From: Paraescarpia echinospica
Taxonomy: Eukaryota; Annelida; Polychaeta; Sabellida; Siboglinidae
Length of the DNA: 64,000 nucleotides
NCBI GenBank assembly: GCA_020002185.1
Contig: CM034531.1
Location: 44,641,099-44,705,098 of the forward strand
Direction: 5' to 3'
In this document: positions 1 through 14,275 of the stretch, piece after piece
Layout of the letters: every line of letters starts with the position of its first letter
Position numbering within the stretch: the stretch's first letter is position 1
Position numbers and translations under genes: made by a program
The notes under the pieces: model-generated
Told to the model about the DNA's origin: nothing
Database searches by the model: none
Seen by the model: only the letters and a program-made list of their open reading frames with translations

Positions 1-1259
1 ACATCGGCATAATTGCTCATAGTAGTGACAAAAACTGTCATGTTTTTGCAGTGGAAATAAACAGGAAAGTGGTAACGAGGGAATATGGCAATAGACTACA
101 AACTGCACATCCATTTTAAATACTCATGTACTGAACTATCTAACAACCATATGATAATTACATAATGTTAACATGGTATTATATTAATAGTTTAATATTA
201 ATAGGTCCTTTAGTCCCAGATAGCCCAAATCAACACAGTAAATTCCCAGACACCATTGTGCAAAAAATAGGCTAATTTGGTGGAAACGAACTCTTGCCAA
301 GCACAAAAGATGTTTGGAACTGTGAAAATTGATTCTTCCATAATCTCATGCCGTGATTGCCACTCAAAACCACAGCCTAGACATACTTCTAAAACATCTT
401 AATTTAAATTTGTACAGACATTTGGTGCCAACCAAGCTTTATCTCAGCCACCACCAGCTTGTTGTCTCAATGACATATGCTTCCTTTCACATTCTTTCTC
501 TGACGTCCTTTGTTGTTCTGCATTATTCCAGCACGATTCTACCTACTTGTAATCTGTTATATGCGCAAAACTGAACTGCAGACTTAAAAAAAACCTTCAT
601 TTGTGTTCAATTTAAAATACCCTAAAACAACCTATTAATTCCACTGCTGATCAGACAGTCTGTGTTAAAAATACACAAATAGCTGCACCTGACTGTCTTT
701 CAAGAACCACCGCTGATCCCAGCTGCAAACTCCAATGAAACCAGTTCTGTGTCAATATTTTGAGATGTCCCCTAATTGACCAGGTAATTCCTCCAAACAG
801 GCTCCACATTCAGACTTAGCTACGCCTGCACACTTAATAACAATACCACATTTATATCACCTGCAGGTCCTATTGTAAAGAGATAATTACCATACTATTG
901 TCGGCAGTTCAATTCAGCCGAACTTTGATACATTAAAAACACAAAAATCCTTGCTATTCCGACACAAAGCTTTACCATAACCACAAAGTAGGCATTATAA
1001 TTATCGCAACCTCAAACAGTGCTACCATTATAACATGCAGGTCAGGTGACCTTTGATCAAAGATTATTCATTTTTAACATACAACTGGGTCACTCCTGTA
1101 GGTGAAGCTTATTTCACTAAGCTGCTTTTGGCTTCATGACACCTGTGAGCTTTCTGTCTAGACATTGCTTTCTCGTCAAACAATTAACACATATGCAAAA
1201 TGTTATATCTCTGTGGTTTGATCAAACTGATGTACATGTAGGATTGTACTAACAGGTCA
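1..1259. other. Intronic or intergenic, no gene seen
   Basis: AT-rich unique sequence up to the gap. I found no exon with paired splice sites, no RNA gene and no clear repeat. The 73-codon frame at 353-574 has no supporting features. Confidence 0.6.
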
Positions 1260-2259
1260 NNNNNNNNNNNNNNNNNNNNNNNNNNNNNNNNNNNNNNNNN
1301 NNNNNNNNNNNNNNNNNNNNNNNNNNNNNNNNNNNNNNNNNNNNNNNNNNNNNNNNNNNNNNNNNNNNNNNNNNNNNNNNNNNNNNNNNNNNNNNNNNNN
1401 NNNNNNNNNNNNNNNNNNNNNNNNNNNNNNNNNNNNNNNNNNNNNNNNNNNNNNNNNNNNNNNNNNNNNNNNNNNNNNNNNNNNNNNNNNNNNNNNNNNN
1501 NNNNNNNNNNNNNNNNNNNNNNNNNNNNNNNNNNNNNNNNNNNNNNNNNNNNNNNNNNNNNNNNNNNNNNNNNNNNNNNNNNNNNNNNNNNNNNNNNNNN
1601 NNNNNNNNNNNNNNNNNNNNNNNNNNNNNNNNNNNNNNNNNNNNNNNNNNNNNNNNNNNNNNNNNNNNNNNNNNNNNNNNNNNNNNNNNNNNNNNNNNNN
1701 NNNNNNNNNNNNNNNNNNNNNNNNNNNNNNNNNNNNNNNNNNNNNNNNNNNNNNNNNNNNNNNNNNNNNNNNNNNNNNNNNNNNNNNNNNNNNNNNNNNN
1801 NNNNNNNNNNNNNNNNNNNNNNNNNNNNNNNNNNNNNNNNNNNNNNNNNNNNNNNNNNNNNNNNNNNNNNNNNNNNNNNNNNNNNNNNNNNNNNNNNNNN
1901 NNNNNNNNNNNNNNNNNNNNNNNNNNNNNNNNNNNNNNNNNNNNNNNNNNNNNNNNNNNNNNNNNNNNNNNNNNNNNNNNNNNNNNNNNNNNNNNNNNNN
2001 NNNNNNNNNNNNNNNNNNNNNNNNNNNNNNNNNNNNNNNNNNNNNNNNNNNNNNNNNNNNNNNNNNNNNNNNNNNNNNNNNNNNNNNNNNNNNNNNNNNN
2101 NNNNNNNNNNNNNNNNNNNNNNNNNNNNNNNNNNNNNNNNNNNNNNNNNNNNNNNNNNNNNNNNNNNNNNNNNNNNNNNNNNNNNNNNNNNNNNNNNNNN
2201 NNNNNNNNNNNNNNNNNNNNNNNNNNNNNNNNNNNNNNNNNNNNNNNNNNNNNNNNNNN
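1260..2259. other. Assembly gap, 1000 N
   Basis: Exactly 1000 unresolved bases, probably a placeholder of unknown true size. Missing downstream exons of the phosphatase gene could lie here. Open frames drawn across it are artefacts. Confidence 0.99.
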
Positions 2260-2901
2260 CATCTCGTATCCATACATAGCTCACGATGCTGTTGTAACTG
2301 CTGGATCTGACAACATCACATCAGTAACAAGACAAACCTTCCCCTTTCAAATCAACCGGCACAACAACGCGATTCCATAAACACTGCCGGCACACAAAAC
2401 ACTTTCGCAATTACATGCGCAGTGTCAAGCCTAATTAATCCAACGGCATGCCATGGTGTCAACTAATATACAGGCCATCAAAAATCCTGTCTGTATCAAT
2501 AACCGGACTACCAGTGAATGCCGTTAACCCTTTGCGACTGTCAGCAGCGGCTGTGCTCAAATGCCCGTTGCATAATGGAGCGACATGAGTGGTGCTAGGC
2601 TGACAGCTGTAGGTCATGTGATCACTGGTCATGTGACGTCAGGCTACCGGCATCAGTGCAAAGAGTGAGCATCATAGGATCTGACATACATAAATACATA
2701 TGTCGGTGTGCTGGCATGATTCACCCACCTAATCACTAGAGCCCTTACTTATACACACCAGACCCCTCATACTAGCACAATTACTGGCTATAGTCTCAGC
2801 ATTGGCAGACCGGCTTGTCTGACGGACTCGCTCCATCGAACACGGTCTCAGTGATAATGCCAGCCGTTGGTCACGCTTGGACGGCTCCGCCACTCAAACC
2901 A
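2260..2901. other. Non-coding stretch with CRE and E-box-like words
   Basis: No exon recognised. At 2613-2641 there are two catgtga words and a perfect TGACGTCA (2634-2641). These match CREB/ATF and E-box type sites by sequence only, and such short words are common by chance. Confidence 0.35.
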
Positions 2902-3321
2902 ACTGTCTCAATCACATCTACTGTGTACAGTACTGTCTCAATCACATCTACTGTGTACAGTACTGTCTCAATCACATCTACTGTGTACAGTACTGTCTCA
3001 ATCACATCTACTGTGTACAGTACTGTCTCAATCACATCTACTGTGTACAGTACTGTCTCAATCACATCTACTGTGTACAGTACTGTCTCAATCACATCTA
3101 CTGTGTACAGTACTGTCTCAATCACATCTACTGTGTACAGTACTGTCTCAATCACATCTACTGTGTACAGTACTGTCTCAATCACATCTACTGTGTACAG
3201 TACTGTCTCAATCACATCTACTGTGTACAGTACTGTCTCAATCACATCTACTGTGTACAGTACTGTCTCAATCACATCTACTGTGTACAGTACTGTCTCA
3301 ATCACATCTACTGTGTACAGT
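2902..3321. repeat. 30-bp tandem repeat, 14 identical copies
   Basis: The unit is actgtctcaatcacatctac plus ctgtgtacagt minus overlap, 30 bp in all, repeated exactly 14 times with no substitution. Because 30 is divisible by 3 and the unit has no stop in three plus frames and one minus frame, it creates four overlapping open frames of 150-190 codons. I see no splice or start evidence for coding. Confidence 0.97.
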
Positions 3322-5130
3322 GCTGTGTACACAACTGACTGGACATACCCATTGCTGTTGGACCAGTCTCATAATGTTCTACCCAATGAAAATATGTAGT
3401 TCACACATTTATTATAAACAGTGACTTCCTGTTTAGTGACCCTATTTTGCATAGGGACATTTAAGGGAGGGAAACTGAACATGGCTGCAACGTGGACAAC
3501 TAACATGACATTCCAGCGAGGAAAAATACCAGTAAACTCATTCCTTTCAAGTAGATTTTCTTATGAAATTCAAAAGCCAACTGTTGTGACATCACTGCCA
3601 GAACGTGTGTGACTACTTGTTTTGATTTGATTACACATTAACAACTGTGAATATACCCAACTACAATGATGAAGCAACTGGTGATTATATATCGTATAAC
3701 ACAAAATATGACTTGTCACAAATTGACATCATATGAAGGACTTTAAAAATACTGAATCCCTAGGTACACAACTGTTCAAATGAACAGGAGTCGGTGGAAC
3801 AGCCTTCTAGTTCTGAACTGACCTAAATAAATATTGTATTGCCTGCTACAAATACACACTGAAATGTTGAGTTGTGGCGCTATATCAGGTCTCAAGACAC
3901 CTGTACGCACAATAGAGCAGGGATCATGAATTGTCTAGTATAATCTAGTGTAATTGAAGTGTCTTCCGCTGCTGACCGTGGCACACCAAATGATCACTGT
4001 AGTACACTTGTGTTTGGTGTATCAGCAACTGCTTCATAATGTGATGATCTTGCAGGAGAATTTTAATGTTTACTAATCTTTATTACATTAAGCTCCTTGA
4101 GACTGTTTCACCAGATTTTACAACATACACCTGTACAGCTGCACAGGTGTAATGTTATGATATCAGGACCTGATATAATATTGTGATATCAGGACATGAC
4201 GAGTCTCCATCTCTGTGATGGTGTTCTATATATGTAACATGCTTCATTAAACTTAGAAAACATGCATCCTGACCAAATATCAAGTAATTGAACTATTGAG
4301 TACACAATCATGTATATTTGTTGAGCATTTCTGAGCAGTCGCACTTGTACTCAATGACATTGTGGTCATTGGTCAAAAAGGCAAAGAAATTGTGATTATA
4401 CTCAATTACACTGCCAAAGAAACAGTAATCGTTACACTCTTCTTGTACATATTTATGTTGCCAAAACCACAATTTCACATATAAAGTCAGAGGAACATGA
4501 CAATTCAACATGAGAAGAAATGATGACATCACCAATGCTAAATGCTTACAACTGTGACACATTTACATCTATCCTGGCCCAGCTCCCAGCTGGCATCTCA
4601 TTCTCTAAATTCCCATCCAGGCATTAATGTCCGAAGATGGACCCTGCAAATTACTAGTAAGATAGGACAAAATACCAGATAGGACAAACCCATTATGAAA
4701 ACAACATATATCACACAGCGGAACACACAAGGAAACAGCAATCTGTGACGCTAATAAATGGAGGGGGTCTGTTGATAACGACGTCACACTCTCACTGCCA
4801 GAATCGCAAAAAGAAATACAGAAATTAGCTTGGTGAGTGTTGTTTTGTCCAACACTCTGGTGGAGTACACACAATTACGCAGGTGAAGGTTTTAGAGATA
4901 CCACAATGTACCCATAACCACACTTTGTTGGCTTTACCCACAGCCTGGAAGGATAGATATAAGACAGACGTGGATTAGAAAAAAGGCTGCTGCAGCTGTA
5001 AGTGGTGGACTGAGGAAGCTGTAGGCATACTGGCAGCCCCGGGGAGTGTACGACGGAGTGAGCTAACCAGACCAGACTTGTGTTTATTGGTAACATACTT
5101 TGCTATTTCACTGATGCACCGGCTGACTCT
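3322..5130. other. Unique non-coding sequence
   Basis: AT-rich. A near-palindrome (acacctgtacagctgcacag and on) lies at about 4125-4149, and paired gatatcagga words at 4159-4196. No exon was supported. A minus-strand open frame at 4605-4874 has no matching splice pair. Confidence 0.5.
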
Positions 5131-5430
5131 TAGTTATGTCACCAGTGTCGGTGTGTCACCAGTGTCCATGTGTCATTAGTGTATATGTCACCAATGTTGG
5201 TGCCACCTGTGTCCATGTGTTGTCACCAGTGTCCATGTGTTACCAGTGTTGGTGTATCACCAATGTCAGCATGTCACCAATTGATGCTGATGTGTCACCA
5301 GTGTCATTGTGTCACCAGTGTCTATGTATCACCAGTGTCCACGTGTCACTAGTTTCAGTTCATGCGTCACCAGTGTCATCAGTGTTACTATGTCACCAGC
5401 GTCAGTGTCACTAGTGTGTGTTACCAGTTC
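5131..5430. repeat. Degenerate 15-18-bp tandem repeat
   Basis: Variants of caccagtgtccatgtgt recur about 18 times with point changes and small indels. It is an old, decayed minisatellite. Open frames over it (MSPVSVCHQ...) are by-products. Confidence 0.85.
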
Positions 5431-6019
5431 TATTTGCCATAGGCGCGTTACATTAACTCCTGAATGTTGTCTTAAAATAACTACTCAAACAATGCAATTA
5501 ATTACTACATCCAATACTGACTAATTACTACAGCTAATTAATACCATGTTACTACTAGTGTTAGGTGGCAGAGAAACACAGCCATGGTACACTGCTCCAG
5601 GAACTTGGTACCTAACAGTTCACCTCTTTACCAGGTGCACTGCCTATACACTTCACAATAAATCAATCGACGTTATTGTGCTATATTCCGCTACTTCCAG
5701 TGGATTCCTATTAATAGTAACAGCAATTTCACGCGGTTCCACAGCATTTGACATGACACTGACATTTATCGTCACAGGTGACAACAGTAAATTTTGTCAA
5801 TGGCATTCTCAGGAATACCTGAGAGATGTCACCATCTGTCATTGATCACACGAGCCTCGGAGAATTCTACCTTTCCTGTGTCCTGCACGCCACACTGACC
5901 ATGAGAATGGACTGGTCATCTAGATTGTTAGACCACTCACAAATGGACAACTCATCACCGGAAATGGTCAACAGGAATAACTTATCTAAACTGTTAAAAA
6001 AGTGTTGTTTCACTTAAAA
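5431..6019. other. Unique sequence before the SINE
   Basis: No gene or repeat recognised. The 99-codon frame at 5546-5845 has no splice support. Confidence 0.5.
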
Positions 6020-6345
6020 TAATAATTTATTACAGGTAAGGTCTTATATAGCTCAGTATCCAGTTTTTAATTCTGCTCAAAGCGCTTTTCACTTTACTGC
6101 CTGGCAGACCTGTTCAATCAAACACCATCTCGACTTCTCTGGGAAGTATTCTGCCACATTACGTCGTTGTAATTACTGCAACAGGACTACTCAACCATTG
6201 GCTATTGCCAGGTACTCATTCATACAGCCGAGTGAACTGGAGCAACGTGGAGGGAACAAACTTGCCCAAGATTTGAAACATCAGCAGGAGGATTCAAACC
6301 CGGACTCTCTCCCGAGAATGCCATGCTCCAACCACTATGCCACAG
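6020..6345 (-). mobile_element. tRNA-derived SINE, full-length copy
   Basis: Read on the minus strand it has an A-box TGGCATAGTGG (6342-6332) and a B-box GGTTTGAATCC (6300-6290) at normal pol III spacing, then a unique body, then a tail with aaagcgctttgagcag and tatataag, the kind of tail shared with L2-like LINEs. Two more copies in the window (18.56 and 39.79 kb) share body or tail, which shows it is a dispersed family. Its 5' head runs straight into the 8-kb satellite. Confidence 0.85.
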
Positions 6346-9300
6346 CACTTCACAAAACAACACACACCAAAACAACATGTCAGCCTAAGTGCTCCAACCA
6401 CTATGCCACAGCACTTCACAAAACAACACACCAAAACAACATGTCAGCCTAAGTGCTCCAAACACTATGCCACAGCACTTCACAAAACAACACACCAAAA
6501 CAACATGTCAGCCTAAGTGCTCCAACCACTATGCCACAGCACTTCACAAAACAACACACCAAAACAACATGTCAGCCTAAGTGCTCCAACCACTATGCCA
6601 CAGCACTTCACAAAACAAACACACCAAAACAACATGTCAGCCTAAGTGCTCCAACCACTATGCCACAGCACTTCACAAAACAACACACCAAAACAACATG
6701 TCAGCCTAAGTGCTCCAAACACTATGCCACAGCACTTCACAAAACAACACACCAAAACAACATGTCAGCCTAAGTGCTCCAACCACTATGCCACAGCACT
6801 TCACAAAACAACACACCAAAACAACATGTCAGCCTAAGTGCTCCAACCACTATGCCACAGCACTTCACAAAACAAACACACCAAAACAACATGTCAGCCT
6901 AAGTGCTCCAACCACTATGCCACAGCACTTCACAAAACAATACACACCAAAACAACATGTCAGCCTAAGTGCTCCAACCACTATGCCACAGCACTTCACA
7001 AAACAATACACACCAAAACAACATGTCAGCCTAAGTGCTCCAACCACTATGCCACAGCACTTCACAAAACAAACACACCAAAACAACATGTCAGCCTAAG
7101 TGCTCCAACCACTATGCCACAGCACTTCACAAAACAACACACCAAAACAACATGTCAGCCTAAGTGCTCCAACCACTATGCCACAGCACTTCACAAAACA
7201 ACACACCAAAACAACATGTCAGCCTAAGTGCTCCAACTACTATGCCACAGCACTTCACAAAACAATACACACCAAAACAACATGTCAGCCTAAGTGTCTA
7301 AACTACTATGCTACAAAGCACTTCACAAAACAACACACCAAAACAACATGTCAGCCTAAGTGCTCCAAACACTATGCCACAGCACTTCACAAAACAATAC
7401 ACACCAAAACAACATGTCAGCCTAAGTGCTCCAACCACTATGCCACAGCACTTCACAAAACAATACACACCAAAACAACATGTCAGCCTAAGTGCTCCAA
7501 CCACTATGCCACAGCACTTCACAAAACAACACACACCAAAACAACATGTCAGCCTAACTGCTCCAACCACTATGCCACAGCACTTCACAAAACAACACAC
7601 ACCAAAACAACATGTCAGCCTAACTGCTCCAACCACTATGCCACAGCACTTCACAAAACAACACACACCAAAACAACATGTCAGCCTAAGTGCTCCAAAC
7701 ACTATGCCACAGCACTTCACAAAACAATACACACCAAAACAACATGTCAGCCTAAGTGCTCCAAACACTATGCCACAGCACTTCACAAAACAATACACAC
7801 CAAAACAACATGTCAGCCTAAGTGCTCCAACGACTATGCCACAGCACTTCACAAAACAACACACCAAAACAACATGTCAGCCTAAGTGCTCCAACCACTA
7901 TGCCACAGCACTTCACAAAACAATACACACCAAAACAACATGTCAGCCTAAGTGCTCCAACCACTATGCCACAGCACTTCACAAAACAACACACCAAAAC
8001 AACATGTCAGCCTAACTGCTCCAACCACTATGCCACAGCACTTCACAAAACAACACACCAAAACAACATGTCAGCCTAAGTGCTCCAACCACTATGCCAC
8101 AGCACTTCACAAAACAATACACACCAAAACAACATGTCAGCCTAAGTGTTCCAACTACTATGCCACAACAGCACTTCACAAAACAACACACCAAAACAAC
8201 ATGTCAGCCTAAGTGCTCCAACCACTATGCCACAGCACTTCACAAAACAACACACCAAAACAACATGTCAGCCTAACTGCTCCAACTACTATGCCACAGC
8301 ACTTCACAAAACAACACACCAAAACAACATGTCAGCGTAAGTGCTCCAACCACTATGCCACAGCACTTCGCAAAACAACACACCAAAACAACATGTCAGC
8401 CTAAGTGCTCCAACCACTATAACACAGCACTTCACAAAACAATACACACCAAAACAACATGTCAGCCTAAGTGCTCCAACCACTATGCCACAGCACTTCA
8501 CAAAACAATACACACCAAAACAACATGTCAGCCTAAGTGCTCCAACCACTATGCCACAGCACTTCACAAAACAATACACACCAAAACAACATGTCAGCCT
8601 AAGTGCTCCAACCACTATGCCACAGCACTTCACAAAACAATACACACCAAAACAACATGTCAGCCTAAGTGCTCCAACCACTATGCCACAGCACTTCACA
8701 AAACAATACACACCAAAACAACATGTCAGCCTAAGTGCTCCAACTACTATGCCACAGCACTTCACAAAACAATACACACCAAAACAACATGTCAGCCTAA
8801 GTGCTCCAACCACTATGCCACAGCACTTCACAAAACAACACACACCAAAACAACATGTCAGCCTAAGTGCTCCAACCACTATGCCACAGCACTTCACAAA
8901 ACAACACACCAAAACAACATGTCAGCCTAAGTGCTCCAACCACTATGCCACAGCACTTCACAAAACAATACACACCAAAACAACATGTCAGCCTAAGTGC
9001 TCCAACCACTATGCCACAGCACTTCACAAAACAATACACACCAAAACAACATGTCAGCCTAAGTGCTCCAACCACTATGCCACAGCACTTCACAAAACAA
9101 CACACACCAAAACAACATGTCAGCCTAAGTGCTCCAACCACTATGCCACAGCACTTCACAAAACAACACACACCAAAACAACATGTCAGCCTAACTGCTC
9201 CAACCACTATGCCACAGCACTTCACAAAACAACACACACCAAAACAACATGTCAGCCTAAGTGCTCCAAACACTATGCCACAGCACTTCACAAAACAATA

Positions 9301-12300
9301 CACACCAAAACAACATGTCAGCCTAAGTGCTCCAAACACTATGCCACAGCACTTCACAAAACAATACACACCAAAACAACATGTCAGCCTAAGTGCTCCA
9401 ACTACTATGCCACAGCACTTCACAAAACAACACACCAAAACAACATGTCAGCCTAAGTGCTCCAACCACTATGCCACAGCACTTCACAAAACAATACACA
9501 CCAAAACAACATGTCAGCCTAAGTGCTCCAACCACTATGCCACAGCACTTCACAAAACAACACACACCAAAACAACATGTCAGCCTAAGTGTTCCAACCA
9601 CTATGCCACAGCACTTCACAAAACAATACACACCAAAACAACATGTCAGCCTAAGTGTTCCAACCACTATGCCACAGCACTTCACAAAACAATACACACC
9701 AAAACAACATGTCAGCCTAAGTGCTCCAACCACTATGCCACAGCACTTCACAAAACAATACACACCAAAACAACATGTCAGCCTAAGTGCTCCAACCACT
9801 ATGCCACAGCACTTCACAAAACAACACACCAAAACAACATGTCAGCCTAAGTGCTCCAACCACTATGCCACAGCACTTCACAAAATAACACACCAAAACA
9901 ACATGTCAGCCTAAGTGCTCCAACCACTATGCAACAGCACTTCACAAAATAACACACACCAAAACAACATGTCAGCCTAAGTGCTCCAACCACTATGCCA
10001 CAGCACTTCACAAAACAATACACACCAAAACAACATGTCAGCCTAAGTGCTCCAACTACTATGCCACAGCACTTCACAAAATAACACACACCAAAACAAC
10101 ATGTCAGCCTAAGTGCTCCAACCACTATGCCACAGCACTTCACAAAATAACACACACCAAAACAACATGTCAGCCGAAGTGCTCCAACTACTATGCCACA
10201 GCACTTCACAAAACAATACACACCAAAACAACATGTCAGCCTAAGTGCTCCAACCACTATGCCACAGCACTTCACAAAACAACACACACCAAAACAACAT
10301 GTCAGCCTAACTGCTCCAACCACTATGCCACAGCACTTCACAAAACAACACACACCAAAACAACATGTCAGCCTAACTGCTCCAACCACTATGCCACAGC
10401 ACTTCACAAAACAACACACACCAAAACAACATGTCAGCCTAAGTGCTCCAAACACTATGCCACAGCACTTCACAAAACAATACACACCAAAACAACATGT
10501 CAGCCTAAGTGCTCCAAACACTATGCCACAGCACTTCACAAAACAATACACACCAAAACAACATGTCAGCCTAAGTGCTCCAACGACTATGCCACAGCAC
10601 TTCACAAAACAACACACCAAAACAACATGTCAGCCTAAGTGCTCCAACCACTATGCCACAGCACTTCACAAAACAATACACACCAAAACAACATGTCAGC
10701 CTAAGTGCTCCAACCACTATGCCACAGCACTTCACAAAACAATACACACCAAAACAACATGTCAGCCTAAGTGTTCCAACCACTATGCCACAGCACTTCA
10801 CAAAACAATACACACCAAAACAACATGTCAGCCTAAGTGTTCCAACCACTATGCCACAGCACTTCACAAAACAATACACACCAAAACAACATGTCAGCCT
10901 AAGTGTTCCAACTACTATGCCACAACAGCACTTCACAAAACAATACACCAAAACAACATGTCAGCCTAAGTGTTCCAACTACTATGCCACAGCACTTCAC
11001 AAAACAATACACACCAAAACAACATGTCAGCCTAAGTGCTCCAACTACTATGCCACAGCACTTCACAAAACAATAAACACCAAAACAACATGTCAGCCTA
11101 AGTGTTCCAACTACTATGCCACAGCACTTCACAAAACAATACACACCAAAACAACATGTCAGCCTAAGTGCTCCAACCACTATGCCACAGCACTTCACAA
11201 AACAACACACCAAAACAACATGTCAGCCTAAGTGCTCCAACCACTATGCCACAGCACTTCACAAAATAACACACCAAAACAACATGTCAGCCTAAGTGCT
11301 CCAACCACTATGCAACAGCACTTCACAAAATAACACACACCAAAACAACATGTCAGCCTAAGTGCTCCAACCACTATGCCACAGCACTTCACAAAACAAT
11401 ACACACCAAAACAACATGTCAGCCTAAGTGCTCCAACTACTATGCCACAGCACTTCACAAAATAACACACACCAAAACAACATGTCAGCCTAAGTGCTCC
11501 AACCACTATGCCACAGCACTTCACAAAATAACACACACCAAAACAACATGTCAGCCGAAGTGCTCCAACTACTATGCCACAGCACTTCACAAAACAATAC
11601 ACACCAAAACAACATGTCAGCCTAAGTGCTCCAACCACTATGCCACAGCACTTCACAAAACAACACACACCAAAACAACATGTCAGCCTAAGTGCTCCAA
11701 CCACTATGCCACAGCACTTCACAAAACAATACACACCAAAACAACATGTCAGCCTAAGTGCTCCAACCACTATGCCACAGCACTTCACAAAACAATACAC
11801 ACCAAAACAACATGTCAGCCTAAGTGCTCCAAACACTATGCCACAGCACTTCACAAAACAATACACACCAAAACAACATGTCAGCCTAAGTGCTCCAAAC
11901 ACTATGCCACAGCACTTCACAAAACAATACACACCAAAACAACATGTCAGCCTAAGTGCTCCAACGACTATGCCACAGCACTTCACAAAACAACACACCA
12001 AAACAACATGTCAGCCTAAGTGCTCCAACCACTATGCCACAGCACTTCACAAAACAATACACACCAAAACAACATGTCAGCCTAAGTGCTCCAACCACTA
12101 TGCCACAGCACTTCACAAAACAATACACACCAAAACAACATGTCAGCCTAAGTGCTCCAACCACTATGCCACAGCACTTCACAAAACAACACACCAAAAC
12201 AACATGTCAGCCTAAGTGCTCCAACCACTATGCCACAGCACTTCACAAAAAAACACACCAAAACAACATGTCAGCCTAAGTGCTCCAACCACTATGCCAC

Positions 12301-14275
12301 AGCACTTCACAAAACAACACACCAAAACAACATGTCAGCCTAAGTGCTCCAACCACTATGCCACAGCACTTCACAAAACAATACACACCAAAACAACATG
12401 TCAGTCTAAGTGCTCCAACCACTATGCCACAGCACTTCACAAAACAATACACACCAAAACAACATGTCAGCCTAAGTGCTCCAACCACTATGCCACAGCA
12501 CTTCACAAAACAATACACACCAAAACAACATGTCAGCCTAAGTGCTCCAACCACTAACAATACACACCAAAACACAGCATGTCAGCAACAACACACCAAA
12601 ACAACATGTCAGTTTAAGTGCTCCAACCACTATGCCACAGCACTTCACAAACAACACACACCAAACAACATGTCAGCCTAAGTGTCCACTATGCCACAGC
12701 ACTTCACAAAACAATACACACCAAAACAACATGTCAGCCTAAGTGCTCCAACTACTATGCCACAGCACTTCACAAAACAATACACACCAAAACAACATGT
12801 CAGCCTAAGTGCTCCAACCACTATGCCACAGCACTTCACAAAACAAACACACCAAAACAACATGTCAGCCTAAGTGCTCCAACCACTATGCCACAGCACT
12901 TCACAAAACAATACACACCAAAACAACATGTCAGCCTAAGTGCTCCAACCACTATGCCACAGCACTTCACAAAACAATACACACCAAAACAACATGTCAG
13001 CCTAAGTGTTCCAACCACTATGCCACAGCACTTCACAAAACAATACACACCAAAACAACATGTCAGCCTAAGTGCTCCAACACTATGCCACAGCACTTCA
13101 CAAAACAATACACCAAAACAACATGTCAGCCTAAGTGCTCCAAACACTATGCCACAGCACTTCACAAAACAATACACACCAAAACAACATGTCAGCCTAA
13201 GTGCTCCAACTACTATGCCACAGCACTTCACAAAACAACACACCAAAACAACATGTCAGCCTAAGTGTTCCAACTACTATGCCACAGCACTTCACAAAAC
13301 AATACACACCAAAACAACATGTCAGCCTAAGTGCTCCAACCACTATGCCACAGCACTTCACAAAACAACACACCAAAACAACATGTCAGCCTAACTGCTC
13401 CAACCACTATGCCACAGCACTTCACAAAACAACACACCAAAACAACATGTCAGCCTAAGTGCTCCAACCACTATGCCACAGCATGTCAGCCTAAACTATG
13501 CAACAGCACTTCACAAAACAACACACCAAAACAACATGTCAGCCTAAGTGCTCCAACCACTATGCCACAGCACTTCACAAAACAACACACCAAAACAACA
13601 TGTCAGCCTAAGTGCTCCAACCACTATGCCACAGCACTTCACAAAACAATACACACCAAAACAACATGTCAGCCTAAGTGCTCCAACCACTATGCCACAG
13701 CACTTCACAAAACAATACACACCAAAACAACATGTCAGCCTAAGTGCTCCAACTACTATGCCACAGCACTTCACAAAACAATACACACCAAAACAACATG
13801 TCAGCCTAAGTGCTCCAACCACTATGCCACAGCACTTCACAAAACAACACACACCAAAACAACATGTCAGCCTAAGTGCTCCAACCACTATGCCACAGCA
13901 CTTCACAAAACAATACACACCAAAACAACATGTCAGCCTAAGTGCTCCAACCACTATGCCACAGCACTTCACAAAACAATACACACCAAAACAACATGTC
14001 AGCCTAAGTGCTCCAACCACTATGCCACAGCACTTCACAAAACAATACACACCAAAACAACATGTCAGCCTAAGTGCTCCAACCACTATGCCACAGCACT
14101 TCACAAAACAACACACACCAAAACAACATGTCAGCCTAAGTGTTCCAACCACTATGCCACAACATTTTGCAAAATAACACACACCAAAACAACATGTCAG
14201 CCTAAGTCCTCCTACCACTATGCCACAGCGCTCCACAAAACAAGACACTAAAACAACATATCAGCCTAACTGTGT
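6326..14275. repeat. 64-66-bp satellite seeded from a SINE head, about 122 copies
   Basis: The near-identical unit contains ctccaaccactatgccacag and aaaacaacatgtcagcctaa. Length varies with the spacer: caacacacc (64), caaacacacc (65), caatacacacc or caacacacacc (66). The first unit is continuous with the tRNA-like head of the SINE at 6020-6345, and every unit keeps the minus-strand pol III A-box TGGCATAGTGG. Only the SINE has a B-box. Irregular units occur at 12542-12690 and 13480-13510. The many open frames in this region are by-products of a repeat that lacks stops, not genes. Confidence 0.95.

Noticed and set aside
1184..2284. Open frames across the N gap
   Set aside because: They consist of unresolved bases.
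4605..5096. Minus-strand frames as phosphatase exons
   Set aside because: No phase-matched splice pair and no resemblance to PDZ or phosphatase motifs.
6290..6342. A functional tRNA gene from the A-box and B-box
   Set aside because: No cloverleaf arms or anticodon loop can be formed convincingly, and the sequence continues into a SINE body and tail.
6198..14251. Dozens of long open frames on both strands across the 64-66-bp satellite
   Set aside because: They follow from a stop-poor repeat, shift frame with each unit length change, and have no splice or start context.
6326..14275. CRISPR array
   Set aside because: Units are contiguous with no unique spacers, the sequence is eukaryotic and there are no cas genes. 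The same holds for the other arrays.
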